From assembly GCA_022836615.1 (NCBI GenBank), contig MU405244.1, positions 230,361 through 294,360 of the forward strand: DNA of 64,000 nucleotides. Reading direction: 5' to 3'. Position 1 is the stretch's first letter. The number at the start of each line of letters is the position of its first letter. The position numbers were made by a program, and so were the translations under genes. The stretch is from Annulohypoxylon bovei var. microspora (Eukaryota > Ascomycota > Sordariomycetes > Xylariales > Hypoxylaceae). Under the pieces are notes generated by a model. That model saw only the letters and a program-made list of their open reading frames with translations, was not told where the DNA came from and did no database searches. Positions 1-13,474 of the stretch are shown one piece after another.

Positions 1-530
1 TGTTTTCAACGGCTGCACCAGGTTGAGCGATGTGGAGAGGGCCTGATTATATCTAGTTCGTTGTTTGTTGCTTTACTGACATGAGATTAATGGCAGGACC
101 GACGAAGAACTTGCAAATCCACTTCGAGTTGGCAACTCATTTGCCATGATTATGAAGATGGGTCGTCAAGCACCAAATACATACCTCAAAGAGGAGCCGC
201 GTACAGACCCGGTAAGTTTAGGTTTCTTTACGTTGTTATGATTCTATCTTGAATTTCCAGCGCAAGTGCTACGACGCGGATGTAGATCTGCGGCTCGCAG
301 ATTCGACCGAGTCAGCGCAGCTGTGCGACGTCTTCGGATGTTACAACGACACAGCCCAAGCTATCCCCCGCCAAGTGTGGTGGAAGACGCTTCATCGCTA
401 CCAAAACGCGCCGAGTTTGAACCTTCGCGTCAGTATCCCCTACCTCTACCTGGAGTTTCTTCGTTTCCAGGATGTCGCGTGGTTCGTCGCATGCTTGCCC
501 ACCTCAATAAGATCAGACCTTGAAATCTAG
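1..530 (+). CDS. 3' end of an unrecognised protein (partial, cut by window edge)
   Basis: The C-terminal part of a spliced gene runs off the left edge. Exons are about 1-21, 97-211 and 261-530, with introns GTTGAG..GCAG and GTAAGT..CCAG; the stop TAG is at 528-530. In the chosen frame the reading passes through both introns without a stop and third positions are mostly C or G, as in the other genes here. The middle exon encodes a stretch beginning TDEELANPLRVGNSF and ending KEEPRTDP. A second frame through the last exon (about 263-523) is also open but is Arg/Ser/Pro-rich and looks like a shadow. I do not recognise the family and no domain can be named. The frame choice is an inference from codon use. 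Confidence 0.5.
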
Positions 531-2612
531 GGAATTACAGGGGAACATCTTGTTTCACAAGTGACCGGGGGCTTTTCTTCTGGAACAGGGCTTGTGCAGG
601 TTGCCTTAGCGTCCCCGGGCGACACTTCAAGGATGGTGATGCCTGGCCTGGCCCTATCAAGCACCTCTCAGAGCTGACGTGCCCGTGATGCCCCCGCCCA
701 AGTGGATGCGGGGAGACAAATATGCATTCTCTTAATTCACCATTTATCATTTTACTGCTCCGTATGTTTTACGCAGCACCCACACTGTCATATCCTAATC
801 GAAAAAGATGCTCTGGACCTTTTAAACCCCCCCCTACACGCCCCGGATGTTTGATGGCGCAAGTGCCAAACAAGATTGAGAGAAACGGTCGCTAGAGACC
901 AGAGCCATTGGAGAGTATCCTTTCCGTTTCGAGCTAAGGCTAGAAAAAAAGTTCAACGGGTTCGACGGAGTCGAGTCCCTTCGAGATATCTTTTTCAACG
1001 CTATGGTCGTTAGCGTTGTATGGTTGTATGGCTGATTTTCCCCGGCTCAATTCCTACTTCCAACATGCATAACAAGTCTGGTTAGTGCTGTGGGCTTTTT
1101 ATCATACATTCGGACCAAAAACAGGAAAATGGGAAAAATAATATTCGACCGAAGTCGTACACGGTACTTCCCTTAATACACACAAGCTTGATATAGCTGT
1201 GTGGATGATTCAAGCCTAACAGAGAGTGGATGTTGGCTATCCAAGTGGACCCGACAGAATTCTCCAATAGCGAAGTGGGAAGGGCTTCAGCAATCGCCGC
1301 TGTCACCACACCACCACGATTCTGGTTCAGGATGGATCTAGCAGAGGATAGGGAAAGGAAAAACTCTGGCGGCCGACTTGCATAGGTTTCGCAGTCAAGT
1401 GACAGAAGAGTTACCGGCTAGGAGAGTTTCCAATGTGAGGATCTTCTAGTAGTAGGTCGCTGGTGCTTGCTACTTGCTACCTGTTACCTACTAGTCCGAA
1501 CACATCGTCTTCGAGCAAGGGGTCATCTCAATGCCCTGGACGAGTTTCGTCGTGGGTGGTACTCCCAGTATTCTCGTCTTGCAGTGCAATTCGTCGCAAT
1601 TACACGCAATTCTCGAGTACCTGATCACGCCCCATACACACCGCCTTACTCCCTGAGAAGCTCGCGAAGGGCTTGCCCCCTGTCCTTCTGGTTAGCCCCG
1701 GACATAGGATACCTTATCGGGTAGCTTAGCCCTGGTTCTCCGTGCCGCCATTGGCCATTTCATCTAAAAATGCAGCTGTCCCCTGCCCCCTGTCACGTTT
1801 ATACCATGCGATGTCCCACATTCTGATCCATCCACACCCTGACGCCAAATCTCCAACTTCTATTTCTCTTCTTTCAACATTTCATGCTTTGCCGCAGGCA
1901 TCGCACGTCCTTCTTCTACCAAACTAAGCAGTCATATCGTCCCTGTTAATTATCCCGGAACGAAAGGCTTCTGGGACGTACACATTGATACATATCAGGC
2001 CCCAGTTTTACACTTACAGGTACACACAAGTATCCTTACCTTGGTGTTTTCTTACCTTGCGATCTCACCTTACATAGCTCAAATATCGTTGGCCCTGCCT
2101 CTTTTCCCATCGTCGCATTCTGAACCCTCGCTCCGATCTCAAATCTCCTGTCGCTCTCTTTGTTTTCGTTACCATCCCCCTGTCGGTCGTGTATACCTCT
2201 CTCAAAACTCTGTCCCGAACGTGTTCGAGGCATAGTAGCTGTTGAGTACCTCCCAAATAGGCTTGAAGGAGAACCTAGTTGGTGAACTTTGAGACTTTCG
2301 GGTTCCGCTTCCGATTCCTATCCACTCCTCCCTTTTAGGAGCAAGCACCTGGTGGTGTCATTTCCTGGTACTGCAATTCTTTATCTCTTACGGTAGTATG
2401 CTTAGGGCCCCCCCGGTCTTATAACCTATACCTCCCCCCGTCGCTTAAGCAAGCCTCACCCGTTAAACCTCGTCATCTGGAGATGTTTAAGTTCCTTGGA
2501 CCTTGACAGTGTCAAGTAAAATAAAAATTGCCGACGCGTCCTACTTCACTCTTTTTTTCTTTTTCATGGTTGCTGTTACTATTTGGCTTCGACACTCGAG
2601 AGTTTAGGACTA
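531..2612. other. Intergenic: 3' flank of the edge gene and promoter/leader of the DUF8032 gene
   Basis: No supported gene. Short open frames on both strands (for example 1082-1309 and 1467-1724) have no domain and no coding-like codon use. The last 700 bases are pyrimidine-rich, with CTC/CCT runs and the stretch around 2400-2470, as expected of a fungal promoter and 5' leader for the gene starting at 2613. Confidence 0.5.
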
Positions 2613-5451
2613 ATGGTTGTCTCCTCTATGCAGCATCATCCCCACCACTCGCAGGGTCCGGCGCCTCCCCAGCACCTACAGCATCCTCGGCCCTCGAGTA
2701 TCGTTCATCAGCAACATCACCAGGCGCCTCAGCAGCAGTCGCAGCACCCTTCCGCGTATTCGTCTACTCATTCCATACAGCCCGCCTACCAGCAAGCAGG
2801 ACACGCTCCCACCGCTCAACACGCGCAAGACCTGCCATACTACGCTCACCAGAGCCCCTACAGCACTCCCGGTACGACAAGCGGATATACATCCGCAGGT
2901 AAGTTCCCCGTCGCGTCGCGCGCGTTGTTTTGGGGTCAATGTATAAGCTTATACGCCGCTAGACACCTCCGACATGATGGCCGCAGCTCAGATGCCTCGA
3001 CCGTATCCTCCGATGTCCTATCATACGCCTCAATCAAACTCCCCAGCTTCTGTCGCGTCGCCATCCGGTCACGATCAGCATCGAAGTATCTACGGTCAAC
3101 CAACATCACAGCTTCAACCCCAATCGATGTACTATGGCGCGCAACAACCGCAATACTCATCTCTACCCCCGCAGGCCCCTTCCCCGTACCAGCAGCATGC
3201 TCAACAACCACACCAGCCCATGGCGTCGCAGCCGAACATGATGATGTCCCACACGGGACCTCAGCACCAGATGACCCAACACGCGAGCCAACACGCGCAA
3301 CCAGGAATGACGGGAAGCCCGCGACATACCAAGATGGAGCCGCAGATGCCTTCGCAACTACAGCGACCGACGCCTGGTCCGTTAGGAACATCCCAGCAAC
3401 CACAGAATGGTGGCCAGCTATCGACCCCTACCGGTTCGTCAACGCCTGGAGTTAACAACAACAACAACAACGCGGCGCCGGGACCAATCCCAGCTACTAC
3501 CCCGCTAGTTGTCAGGCAAGATAACAACGGTGTCCAGTGGATCGCGTTCGAGTATTCTCGCGATCGGGTAAAGATGGAATACACAATTCGTTGCGACGTC
3601 GAGTCTGTGAACACCGACGAGCTCGGCAGCGACTTTAAGACGGAGAACTGCGTGTATCCAAGGGCATGCTGCCCCAAGGACCAGTACCGCGGGAACCGAT
3701 TGCAGTACGAGACCGAGTGCAACACCGTCGGATGGGCGCTGGCCCAACTTAACCCGTGTCTACGCGGCAAGAGAGGACTTATTCAGAGAGCGGTCGACAG
3801 CTGGCGCAACAGCAACCAGGACCCCCGATTGCGAAGTCGACGCGTTCGTCGAATGGCCAAGATGAACAATCGCAAGGCGGTTCAGACTCCCCACTCCGCG
3901 CACATGTCCGGTCCCAGTGGCCCGGCAGGGATGTCTACCCCTGGATCGATTGGCCCTGGCGGCGGTACGCCCATGGGGAAACCTGGGATGAGCAACATGG
4001 GTCCGCAGATGCATCATCACCACGCCCACGAAGGAGGCGCCCAAGGTGGAGGAGATGAAGTCGGTATGTTTCACCAGATGTGATTCATGCGTTGTCGTCG
4101 TTGTCGTTGCTGTTATTGTTGTTGTTGTTGTCATTGTGCAATTACGTGATACCTCTTATACCTTGTGCCTGTTCGGTTATTAGGATCGGTTGCCATTCGT
4201 GTTTATATAACGGCGCAAAGCCGCTGGCGTTTTTGAGAGCACTAGGGGACTGGCACTATTCTGTACATTATCTAGTTGCCATTGCACTTGGTAGTCCTTG
4301 CTGCTTCGGGACGGTCTAGTCGTCTGTCTGGTAGCATAGGTTGGCATGGCTTGCTTTGCATCTCACTGCACAAACACACCAAGAGCACATATCACAGCCT
4401 CATATCGTTGCCTCCTTGTATTGAAACCCTTCACAAAAATTGCAAATATTCACGTCGCTTCGATTCTTTTGCTGCCCTAAATTTTACTAAATAGCACCCC
4501 GACCCTGGTCTAGTCCGCTAATTCGACTATCTAAACAGGGGATGGAGAGTATGTGGATGGATCTCACCACCACCACCAAGCTCCTGCGGGGCCGGGATCT
4601 AGAAATTCGGACGACGTTCGCCCAGCCCAAGTATTTACCGGTTACCCCCAACAATACCCTAGCCACCCCGCCTCAGGATCGTCCATGCCACCGATGCATG
4701 ACGGTCTTGGCGGTTCCCACCACAACACTATCGTAGCCCGACGCATGAGCCCGGACGATGATAAAAACCCGGAAGGTTTATTTCCTGACTTGCCCGATGC
4801 TAAGAAGCGAAAGTTTATACTCGTCGAAGATAATAAACGTAACGCTCGCTTGCGAGTGCGTGTCATGCTCGAAGGTGTGAATCCTAAGGAGATACCCGAC
4901 TCGTTTCGCAAAAGCTCTGCCGTATTCCCGCGTAGCTATTTCCCGCGCGAGATGCAGAGCCCGCCTCCTAGCGCCACGGGAAGTCAATTCTTCCAGGACG
5001 ACTTGAGTGACGATAACGTTGAAGTCGACGGCAGGCGAGCCGGACGTCCCCGGAGGGGCGGTATGAGAGAGCGGGTCATGGTGAAGGCGCCCATGTCTGA
5101 TGGCAACGAAGCCGAGGTTGCCATACCAAGAATCAGAAGAGGTTCGCGTATAAAGGAGGTACGGCTCAACGACCTGGCCTACCGCATGGCGTGGATGCAT
5201 AGCCGTGTCTTTGCTGGGAGGACCGTCTTCCTCCAGCGGGCTCGTAAGTTTGGCTGCCGGTCCTTTAGTCGTGTTATGATCCTGTTATTAACTTTGTTGT
5301 AGTCGATTGCTACCGGAATAAGACATGCACCTCGATCGAAAGCGCCACCCAAGACGTGAGGACTACGGTACCACACTACGAAACTAGAGTCGGCAAGCGA
5401 AGATGGGGTGAACGTGAACGCCGCGGTGACAAACGGGACGAAGAGTCCTAG
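2613..5451 (+). CDS. Gln/Pro/His-rich fungal protein of the DUF8032 type
   Basis: Four exons: 2613-2898, 2963-4063, 4539-5243 and 5303-5451, giving 746 residues; all junctions have GT..AG and keep frame. Residues 1-280 are low-complexity (Gln, Pro, His, Met), like fungal transcription-linked proteins. Residues about 285-400 form a conserved block starting VQWIAFEYSRDRVKMEY, with several Cys (CVYPRACCPKDQYRG) and ending in a basic RRVRRMAKMNNRK. A second conserved block in exons 3-4 (about 550-746) contains LNDLAYRMAWMHSRVFAGR and VPHYETRVGKRRW. I recall this family as DUF8032, conserved across filamentous ascomycetes; its biochemical role is unknown to me. A nuclear or regulatory role is only inferred from composition. 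Start: ATG 2613 (MVVSSMQHHPHH), with ATG 2628 as the alternative. The third intron is unusually long (475 nt), and reading into it gives a short form ending GMFHQM. Confidence 0.82.
4064..4538 (+). other. Long 475-nt intron of the DUF8032 gene with a TTG-rich repeat
   Basis: Donor GTATGT and acceptor ACAG join GTC-G to GG-GAT in frame. Near the 5' end is an imperfect TTG/TCG repeat (about 4092-4133). Without splicing, translation stops after six codons (TGA at 4081-4083). Confidence 0.6.
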
Positions 5452-8118
5452 TCCGAGCTATCTTGCTTTATATCACACTATGTAAATGATATCCCACTGC
5501 CATCTTGCTGCCGCTCGCCACCCTTCGACTCGATTTATTCTTATCCTATACTCGGGCGGGTTGCGCTCTCGTGGGATGTTTCTATTTCGTCGCCGGGCGC
5601 ATAAAAAATAATGGCCTCTTTACACATACGCTGCGTCCCGCGCCTGTATTATATTCGCGCTTTATAGAGTCATCAGAAAAGTCAAACAACGATATACGAC
5701 CGGTTTATCTCATCTCATGCAATTCGATCTGCTCTTTATAGCGCCATGATTCTTGACTTGACACGGATTTCTCCTATCTCACCTCTTACTTCGATCACAC
5801 TTTCGATGTTCCCGGATACATCTCCTTTCGAGGACTGGAATCTTGACGTCTTGTTATGACAATGGTATATTTCACTACTTCTCTCACGCGTTATTGATTT
5901 CCTTTTGCCTGTCAGGTGCGGTTCATTCCTACGCGCTCATCACGGTGATGGGTTAGCTGGAGACATTTTACAATATGGTCGGATTCACTTCTGCATACAT
6001 GGCTTTTCTACGGAGACTACTTTACAGGATAGAGGAGTTCACGTATACTTTCTACAGCGGCGGTTATCGGGTAAAACATGGAAAAATGGAAAAGGAGAAA
6101 AAAAGAAAGACGGGGAATATGGCTTGGTAAAGGCAAGAGATTGTTCATAGGGGCGATACCAATCTTCATTTATACTATTTGCCACTGTAACGAGGACTTT
6201 GCTGGGAAAGGAGAGGAAAAGGGGGGTGGGAGTTGATCGGCATACATCGGTTGAGTGGAAAGATGGTATTCGGCCTTCTAGGCCAACTACGGCCTATCCC
6301 ATGGCAATATGGGAGTGTTGTGTTAATATCAATGACGTTGTCGGCCGGTATTCGTGTCTTCATTCACGCCGAGGTATAATACATAGGAGATCACAAGTAC
6401 TGTTTTCTATTATTCGTGTATGCAACAAAAGTGCTTAAGGGGGAACATTGGGTTGCCGCCCACTTCCGTATGCGTGTCATGATGTCGTCTTTAGGTTTAG
6501 GTTAAGGTTAGCAGAAACGTTCGCCGCTTAGGAGGTTGGATTGATTCTGCAAGCAGCTGACGATAGATGTTTCCGTTTTGTCCTTTTTTTTGCGCTTTGC
6601 AACGCCGCTGCTTACGGGGATGCCTCCTACTATGATGTTAACACACGATGGTGGAATGGACTTCGAGGCGAATCGTATGATAGATTTTGTTTTTCGGTGC
6701 GTATGATCAGAGAGGTCAAGTATCTAGAACAAGTATATACATACATGATAACCAAGTCTCTAGTAAGATTATGCGGCTCCTACACCACCACCAGATCTTG
6801 ACAGCATAGTGTTTGGCCACTCGGTGAGAAGCCCGAGGATAATATAAGCAAACCTTCACTGAGTCCGCCTCCACGACCGTACATGCGTCGAATCGGAAAT
6901 AGTCTTTATTTGCGCGTCACCGGCACCGGACCTATCTGTATCGTTAGAGAAGGGAGGAACAGACGCATGTACAAACACCTGCCTTATTTCCCTTTTCCTA
7001 CCTACATAATTTGTGCCATATGTAGGTAGGTACATAGGAAGGTACCCAAGTAGATAGCAAACGCCCATCTCCTTTCACACCCCTGGCGGCCTGCCATCTG
7101 CTGAAAAAAAGAATGAAAAAAACGGCACGCGAGTATCCGTGCCGCCCGTTACCCGTCCGCCGCGCACCGGCCCGCCAAGGGGACGCGGGTAGCCGTTTTT
7201 CATCCGCCTCGTGTCCGTGCCGCGGTCCAGGGGTAGGTACCTAGGCATGTACGTATGGTTGTACAAGTCGACTATGTACGTACTAGTAACACTGTGAGGC
7301 TCTTGGCCTTCTCGTGGCTTGGTGATTTAGTATAATTAGATAAAATTCAATGGTATATCCAGTACGCCACGGGAGCATGTATGAAGTTCTATATGGGTAG
7401 CAGCATTCTCAGCTCAGCAAGGGATAGAAGCCACCCCCTTTCCTTGATCAGCCTCACGATACCCAGGGCGCATGCAAATTTCCCCATGTCTCAAGCCACC
7501 AACACGACTATAATTTCCTCATATAGTCACAGGACCAATCAGCTATCAGTCATCATATGAGAAAAAAAAAGCTCGATAGGATAGAATAAAAGAAGAAATC
7601 TACGGGGTATATCTAAGTAGTTCGTATCATATCCATCTCTTCCTCTTCATTTATTCGTAAAACGTAGGGTATCTGACCTTTTGACGATGACGTTGACAAC
7701 GACGACGGGAATCCATCTGACAAAGGGAAACAGACAAGGCTTGAAAATGAAATAAAAACCGGGGAAGAGAAGAAGCGATGACTGTACATGACGTCTTAAA
7801 CGAAAACCCGTGATTCCATCCTAACAAGAAAAGCCCAAGTCCTAAAAGTTTTCCAGTACATCTTTACAAGCTCATCGTGCTTCTTTCCCTTCCCCATATA
7901 CACTCTCCGTACAAATCTACCAATCCTACATGCTTCGTCAGGCCGTCCCATACCGTCTCCGTCTAGATATCCCGCAGGACCAACGATATCTCTATCGCTG
8001 GTGACCCGTATACATGAAATGAATGAAACGAACATATCAACAAGCCATATACATCATATACACCTTAGATAGCTCATAAATAACTGAAATATCGCACCAT
8101 AACACTTGACAGAACGGC
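5452..8118. other. Intergenic between convergent DUF8032 and DUF8035 genes
   Basis: The flanking genes converge, so this should hold both 3' UTRs. I see no gene. Short AT-rich open frames (5505-5741, 5905-6150, 6541-6801) lack domains. A palindromic hairpin lies at 6997-7030 and a GC-rich patch at about 7120-7230. Confidence 0.5.
6997..7030. repeat. Perfect 12-bp inverted repeat (hairpin) built on CCTACCTACATA
   Basis: Arms at 6997-7008 (CCTACCTACATA) and 7019-7030 (TATGTAGGTAGG) are exact reverse complements around a 10-nt loop. They belong to the CCTAGGTA/TAGGTAGG motif family scattered between genes here. Function unknown. Confidence 0.7.
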
Positions 8119-11075
8119 CTAGCGTCTATCTTCCGAGTTCGTAGTGATAGAGTCGTAGTCGCGATCGCGAGTGGGCCTGTGGTGGCGCACAGCCTCATGT
8201 CGACCGCCCGACGAAGTCTCATATTCGATGGCGCGACGGCCGCGACCGTCATCATCTGAGTCGTCGTCTCGCTTGTGTCTTCTGTGGCGCTCACGATTAT
8301 CATCCTGACGATACTCGTGGTCATCATCAAGCTCGCGGCGGTGGCGACGAGTTCGCTTCTCATCGTCGTCGCGGCTATCATAGTCGTGACTACTGCCCAT
8401 TTCCTTCTCGATTTCTCTTCTCTTGGTAGCTAGTATCTAGTTAGCAACCCGCCTTGGTCTTCGTCTCCGGTAGAGAAGGGGGGTTAAGGTTAAAACATAC
8501 CTCTGATTTGCGCCGTTGCAGTAGCATACGCCTGGATCTCCTCCTTGCTCAGGACCCTCAGGACGATAACGAAGTCATCGCGTACCTCGAAACGCTCCTT
8601 GCCGATCTCCAGAGCGGCAGGGTTGATCAGTTTGCGGTTGATCTTGGTCCAGCGCGCGCCCGCCGGGACACCCTTCTTGGTCTTGTCGTCCTTGTGCGGC
8701 GCTACGCCTTCCCGGATTGGGTTCTCTTCCTCGGGGAACTTGACGCTGGGTGCCTTGAGGATGCCCTTGATGGGCTTGTGCTCGGACTTCTCGCGCGGGG
8801 GCGACACGACGCGGACTTGCTTCTCTGAGTTCTGCGCCGCCGTGACTATTTCGCGACCGCGAGACTCTTCGTGGGAGTCGGTCGACAGGCGCTCACTAGA
8901 AGCAGAGGCACTAAGGACTTTGTCAGACGTGCGATCCCCGACGGGCGATTTCTCCTTGGGTTTCTCTTGCCCGTCCTTGGCGGCCAACTCGGCCTTGACG
9001 TCTAGCAAGGCCCTAGTATCTGTAGGGTCAAAGGTTGAAGAATTGTGCCGACGTCTACGCGACGTATTCGTGGCGCCGTCAGAGGGAGGCGAGTCGTCTC
9101 TGTCGTCTCTGTCGTCTACTACGGCTGATCCGTTGGGCGCGGTCTCAGTATCTCGCCTAGTGCGCTCATGAGAGCGATCTCGTTCCTTTTCGCGCTCGCG
9201 TTGTTCCAACTCCCGCTCCCGTTCCTTCTCCAGCTCCCGCTGGTCACGATTGCGCTCCCTCTCCCTCTCGCGATCAAGGGCGCGCTCACGAACACGCTCT
9301 CTCTCAAGATCGTGGTCAACCTCGCGGTCCCTGGAAGCCGACGTCGAGTCCGCCCGCTCTTTCCGGGACTCTCGTCGCTCTACAGGAGCATCTTCTCTAG
9401 GAGAGGGTTTCCGTTCTACGCGCTCTGCACGCTCTACGACATCCCGCTCCCTAGGCTTGTATCTATCAGCGGTGCGGGAGCTTCCCACCTCCGGCTCTTC
9501 GTCGATAGTATCCCGGCGACGCGGGGAGACTTTGCGGTCCTCATCCCTTGGTGTTTCCTTAGGAGGAGCCAGGCCCATTGCGGCGGCGGCGACGCTTAGG
9601 CCTGTAGCAACCTTGTCGCGGGCTCGGCCGCCTAGGCTACCTTTACGACTAACGGTATCTCTAGAGTCTCTAGAGTCTCGGTTTGAATCGACGCGACTCA
9701 CCGTGTCATCGATAGACTGTCGAGTATCGTGGGGGCGAGCATAATCAATAGACTCATCAGAGCGGCGCCGCGGTTCGCGCTCTGCTGCTTCCCGTCGCAC
9801 CCGTCGGTCATCATAGTCGCGCCTATCTACAGATCTCGCTGGGCGATCCGGTTGTTCTACTTTTAGAGAATCCGTGCGGATGCCAAACCCGCGCGCAGGA
9901 ACCTCAGGATCGAGATAAGAGTCATCGCGCTCGCGGCGACGAAGCAGGCGCTCGTCGTCGTGAGAGCGGTAAAGGTCATCGGGATGCGACATGCGCGCCG
10001 GCGCATCCTGGTACAGAGACACAGGTCGTGGCCGTGCTACCCTACGCTCAGGAGATGGTTCCCTCGGCGCCGCCTCAATCCGACGCTTGGGATCGACGGG
10101 TGGTGCAGCCGGCACAGGTGGTGGGAGAGCTGGCATGGTGACTGTGGGACGATCGTAGATACCCGAAGTGGCAGCTCTGTTATAACGGTCGAGTCCTGAG
10201 GATGTAGGTGGTGGGCCGCGACCGCGACCGTGACCGGGACCGGGACCGTCGTAGCGTACTGGGTCGTTACTCACGACGTTGACGGTAGGCCTGAAATAGT
10301 TGGGACGATCGACGCTCTCCCGCCTGCGTCCGCGCGGCTGCTGACGATCGTGATCCAGGTCGTATCTAGCCAGATCGCTAGGCTTTGTGTATTCGTAACC
10401 TTCGTTCTCGTAGTCGACCACCGCCGTGTTATTGAGATCATGTGACGGAGCAGTATAACTCGGGTGGGGGAGGGAATATCGGTAGTAGTCGGTTGCGGTA
10501 TGTGTCGGGGCTCGAAGTCTATCGTCGATACCGCCAACTCGTTCTCTCAATCGTCGAAGTTCGTCATTGCTTAGCGTCGCGCTTTGGCTATAGCCGTGAC
10601 TATATCGTTGGCCTCTCGAAGTGGAGGAGGCAGGTAGCGCATAGTAGGATGTCTCATCGCTCGATCGGTAGGGGTCGCGTGACGGACTAATTTGGCGGGC
10701 GGCAGATGACGTGTGGGAGGATGATCCATGAGGTCGTGTGGCATGGTTAGTCGTGACTATGATAGGTTTAACAGCGCCCGCAGGACCCGAATCTACCGTG
10801 GACGAGCGACGACGTGCGGTATTTGAAGTGCGCGGCACTGGCTCTTTAGTAACGTTGTAGGTTGTAATAGTAGTGGTTGGAGGATTATTCGAAGAGGACG
10901 AGGCTTTATGCTCATTTACTCTTCGCGGGGCAGCAGCGTCATAGCGAGCCGTCGGTACGGCGTGAAGATCCCCGCTAAAATGAGGGTTATAACCCACGTT
11001 GACAGGCAACGAGGCTCGCGCGGGGTTGGAAGTAGGCGACCTACGACCCGAGTACCGGTATCGAGGCTCAGTCAT
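8119..11075 (-). CDS. DUF8035-domain protein, Arg/Glu/Asp-rich
   Basis: Two exons on the minus strand, 11075-8501 and 8429-8119, with a 71-nt intron (GTATGT..CTAG) that keeps frame; 961 residues. Most of the protein is predicted disordered: Ser/Arg/Pro/Tyr-rich at the N-terminus, then a highly charged run of Arg-Glu dipeptides at about residues 540-650 that should form a charged helix. The conserved part is near the C-terminus (about 800-870): GARWTKINRKLINPAALE, FEVRDDFVIVLRVLSKEEIQ and an acidic/basic tail. I recognise this as the DUF8035 domain of filamentous ascomycetes; its function is unknown. Start chosen at ATG 11073-11075 (MTEPRYRYSG); the open frame extends 12 codons further up but without an ATG. 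Large open frames on the plus strand at 8454-9744 are antisense shadows produced by the repetitive charged codons. Confidence 0.85.
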
Positions 11076-13438
11076 GTTGATGTTGGTTGGCTCGCCGATC
11101 AACTTGTCCACAGTATGAAGAAATAATTCAGTGAAATGAATATTTCGCTTTTTCTAGTGGTTGATAATGATCACGATAGAGTCACAAAAGTGTCTCAAGT
11201 TCAAGCTGAGGAAGAAGTCTCGGTGAGAGGAAGTGAGAAAATAAAATCAGGCAAATAGAAAACTGGAAAGTCCTTGAAGACAGGGAAGTGGGACAGGTGG
11301 GATGTAATTATGTCCGGCTTATTTCTTAGTCTGGATAATATGACCAGGTTTCATATATGAGAGTCAGGTTTCCAGTTGGGGGCGGAATAGTTGAAATGTG
11401 TGAAGGTGTGAAGGTCTTGTGGCCTTTTCCTTTTTTTCACCCTCTTCGTATAATTTTTTTTATCGAGTGATAAAAGATGGGTCGTTCTGCGACATATAAG
11501 TAAGCCATTGGGGAATTCCAAAAATGCGCACGGAGAATGTATAGTACTTGTAGTACTTGTAGTACATAGTGAATTTTTATAATGGCGACCACAATTTCCG
11601 GAGAATCGAAAGCCGAGTGGTTCCGCTTAAGAATAAGGTAGTAAAGTAAAGAATTGCATGAGGTACTTACCAAGAAACGAAACCCTGGTCAAGAGATGGG
11701 TAACGGACGAAGATATCAGGGTCCTATCGTGGGGTAGAAGCCATAGAACAGTTGAGAAGGGTTGTATCGCTGAGGGTTTGCGTAGTCGGGTTGGGCTGCA
11801 GAGCAGGGAACCGGCGGTGAAATTGGGCCACTAAGATGAAGGACCCTTGAAGCCAGCCACGAGCGTTCAGGTCCCCCTATCCCCTTGATTGACAATTATT
11901 GCCGGGACGATGTACAGTTCGTGAGCCCTTCAGCCGGGAAGAGGCAAATTGTGTGAGTTGTTCGTCAGATAGGATCAAGTGACCCGATAGCAAAGTGCAA
12001 AAAGAGACCGGAGAAATTGGCTAGGGGCAGGCAAGCAAATGTTTCAGTAGAGTATTTGCCAGCCAGATATGCGATAATGGTTGCGGGTGCGTTGTCTACC
12101 GGCTTTTATTTGCCTGAAGAGGAGCTATTTTCTACCCTCCAAGACGACACCTAGTAATATAGCCAATGATGAGTGGTTCTGAGTTTTGGTCTTGATATAT
12201 CCAGCTGTGGTAGTAGCGGGGTTATCGTCGTCGTTTTTTATTTGTGTGCCTCGCAATCACAGCGCAGACTTAACTGGACGACTGGACGACTGGACGACTC
12301 GACAATTCCTTCGCCTTCGGATATGTGCGTTTCCCGTTCGGTCCCTCGTTTCCGGCAGTGATAGGGCAAATAGAATATTCTATAGAAGAAATCGCTGACT
12401 GACTAAGCTAAATGCCAACAGCGTCCCTGAGGCTCTGTATGTGAATAAGCAGGCGACTGCTGACGAGAGCTCGTTACCAGAAGACTAAAAATTTAGCTGG
12501 TGGGTTTCGACAAGTTTTTTCTCTCTCTCATGCAGCTTGGTGATCCCTTAGGTAAGTTGAGTTTAAGGCAGGTCATGCACGAAGGTGTGCTTTGCCATGC
12601 ATGCAGAAGAGACGAAGTGGGGAGTAGTGAAGTTGGTTGGTTAAAAGAGAAGAGGCACGGCAGGATACGGAAACCCTTTCCTGATGCCCCTGTTATTGGA
12701 TTGCGCTTGGATTCTGCTGGTAGGATTTTATTCTTGAAACGACGTGGAGTGATCTAACGATAGACACAGCACCTTGGTTAGGTGTAAGGAAGCTTTGAAG
12801 AAGGGGAGGAAGAGAGGAAGAGAGGAAGAAGCTATGGTAAGAAACTAACAAGCTAGAGCAGGAAGGCCGAGAGCTGCAAAAGTAATGTGTGATAAAAAAG
12901 ATGACAATGACGACTGTGGTGGAGGGGCATTTACCACCTAGCAACCTAGGTAGCGAATGATGGGATAGAACAGGGTCCGGTGATGACGTCCCGATTCACA
13001 AAATAGAATTGCGTTGCGTCAATGGCAAGCCTAGGCCGAACTAGAGTCCAGCTAGAGTTGAGCGTTGACAGGTACCAGGATAAACCAACCGGGCGAGGGA
13101 TGGTTACGCTGATCGGAAGACTAGGAGACCCCCCGTTCAAAAGTATGTTCGAGGGTTGGCGGGTTCGACGATGATGATCAATAAGAATCGAATGTTCTCC
13201 AAACTAACCTACTCCGTATTAATGCACTTCCGAGATCGTATCCTTTGCATAGTCCGCATAGTCTCTGCATAGGCACTAGGTGGTAGAAGGAACACGAACC
13301 AAAACGACAACCTGAATCAAAGATCAGCGACCTGAGAAATTACGCCGCCTTTGCGCCCGTCGCATGTAGGATCGACCGTGCCGTAATAATGTCGTAGGAA
13401 TATATTAGAGAAATGCGGCCGAATTCCAGTGATGATAT

Positions 13439-13474
13439 GAGTGTGTGTGTGTATGTATGTGTGTGCATGTGTAT
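13439..13474. repeat. GT/AT-rich microsatellite
   Basis: Imperfect (GT)n with TATG interruptions in non-coding DNA. Confidence 0.75.

Noticed and set aside
8454..10690. Several long plus-strand open frames (up to 208 codons)
   Set aside because: They are antisense to the repetitive Arg/Glu codons of the DUF8035 gene, have biased composition and no domain.
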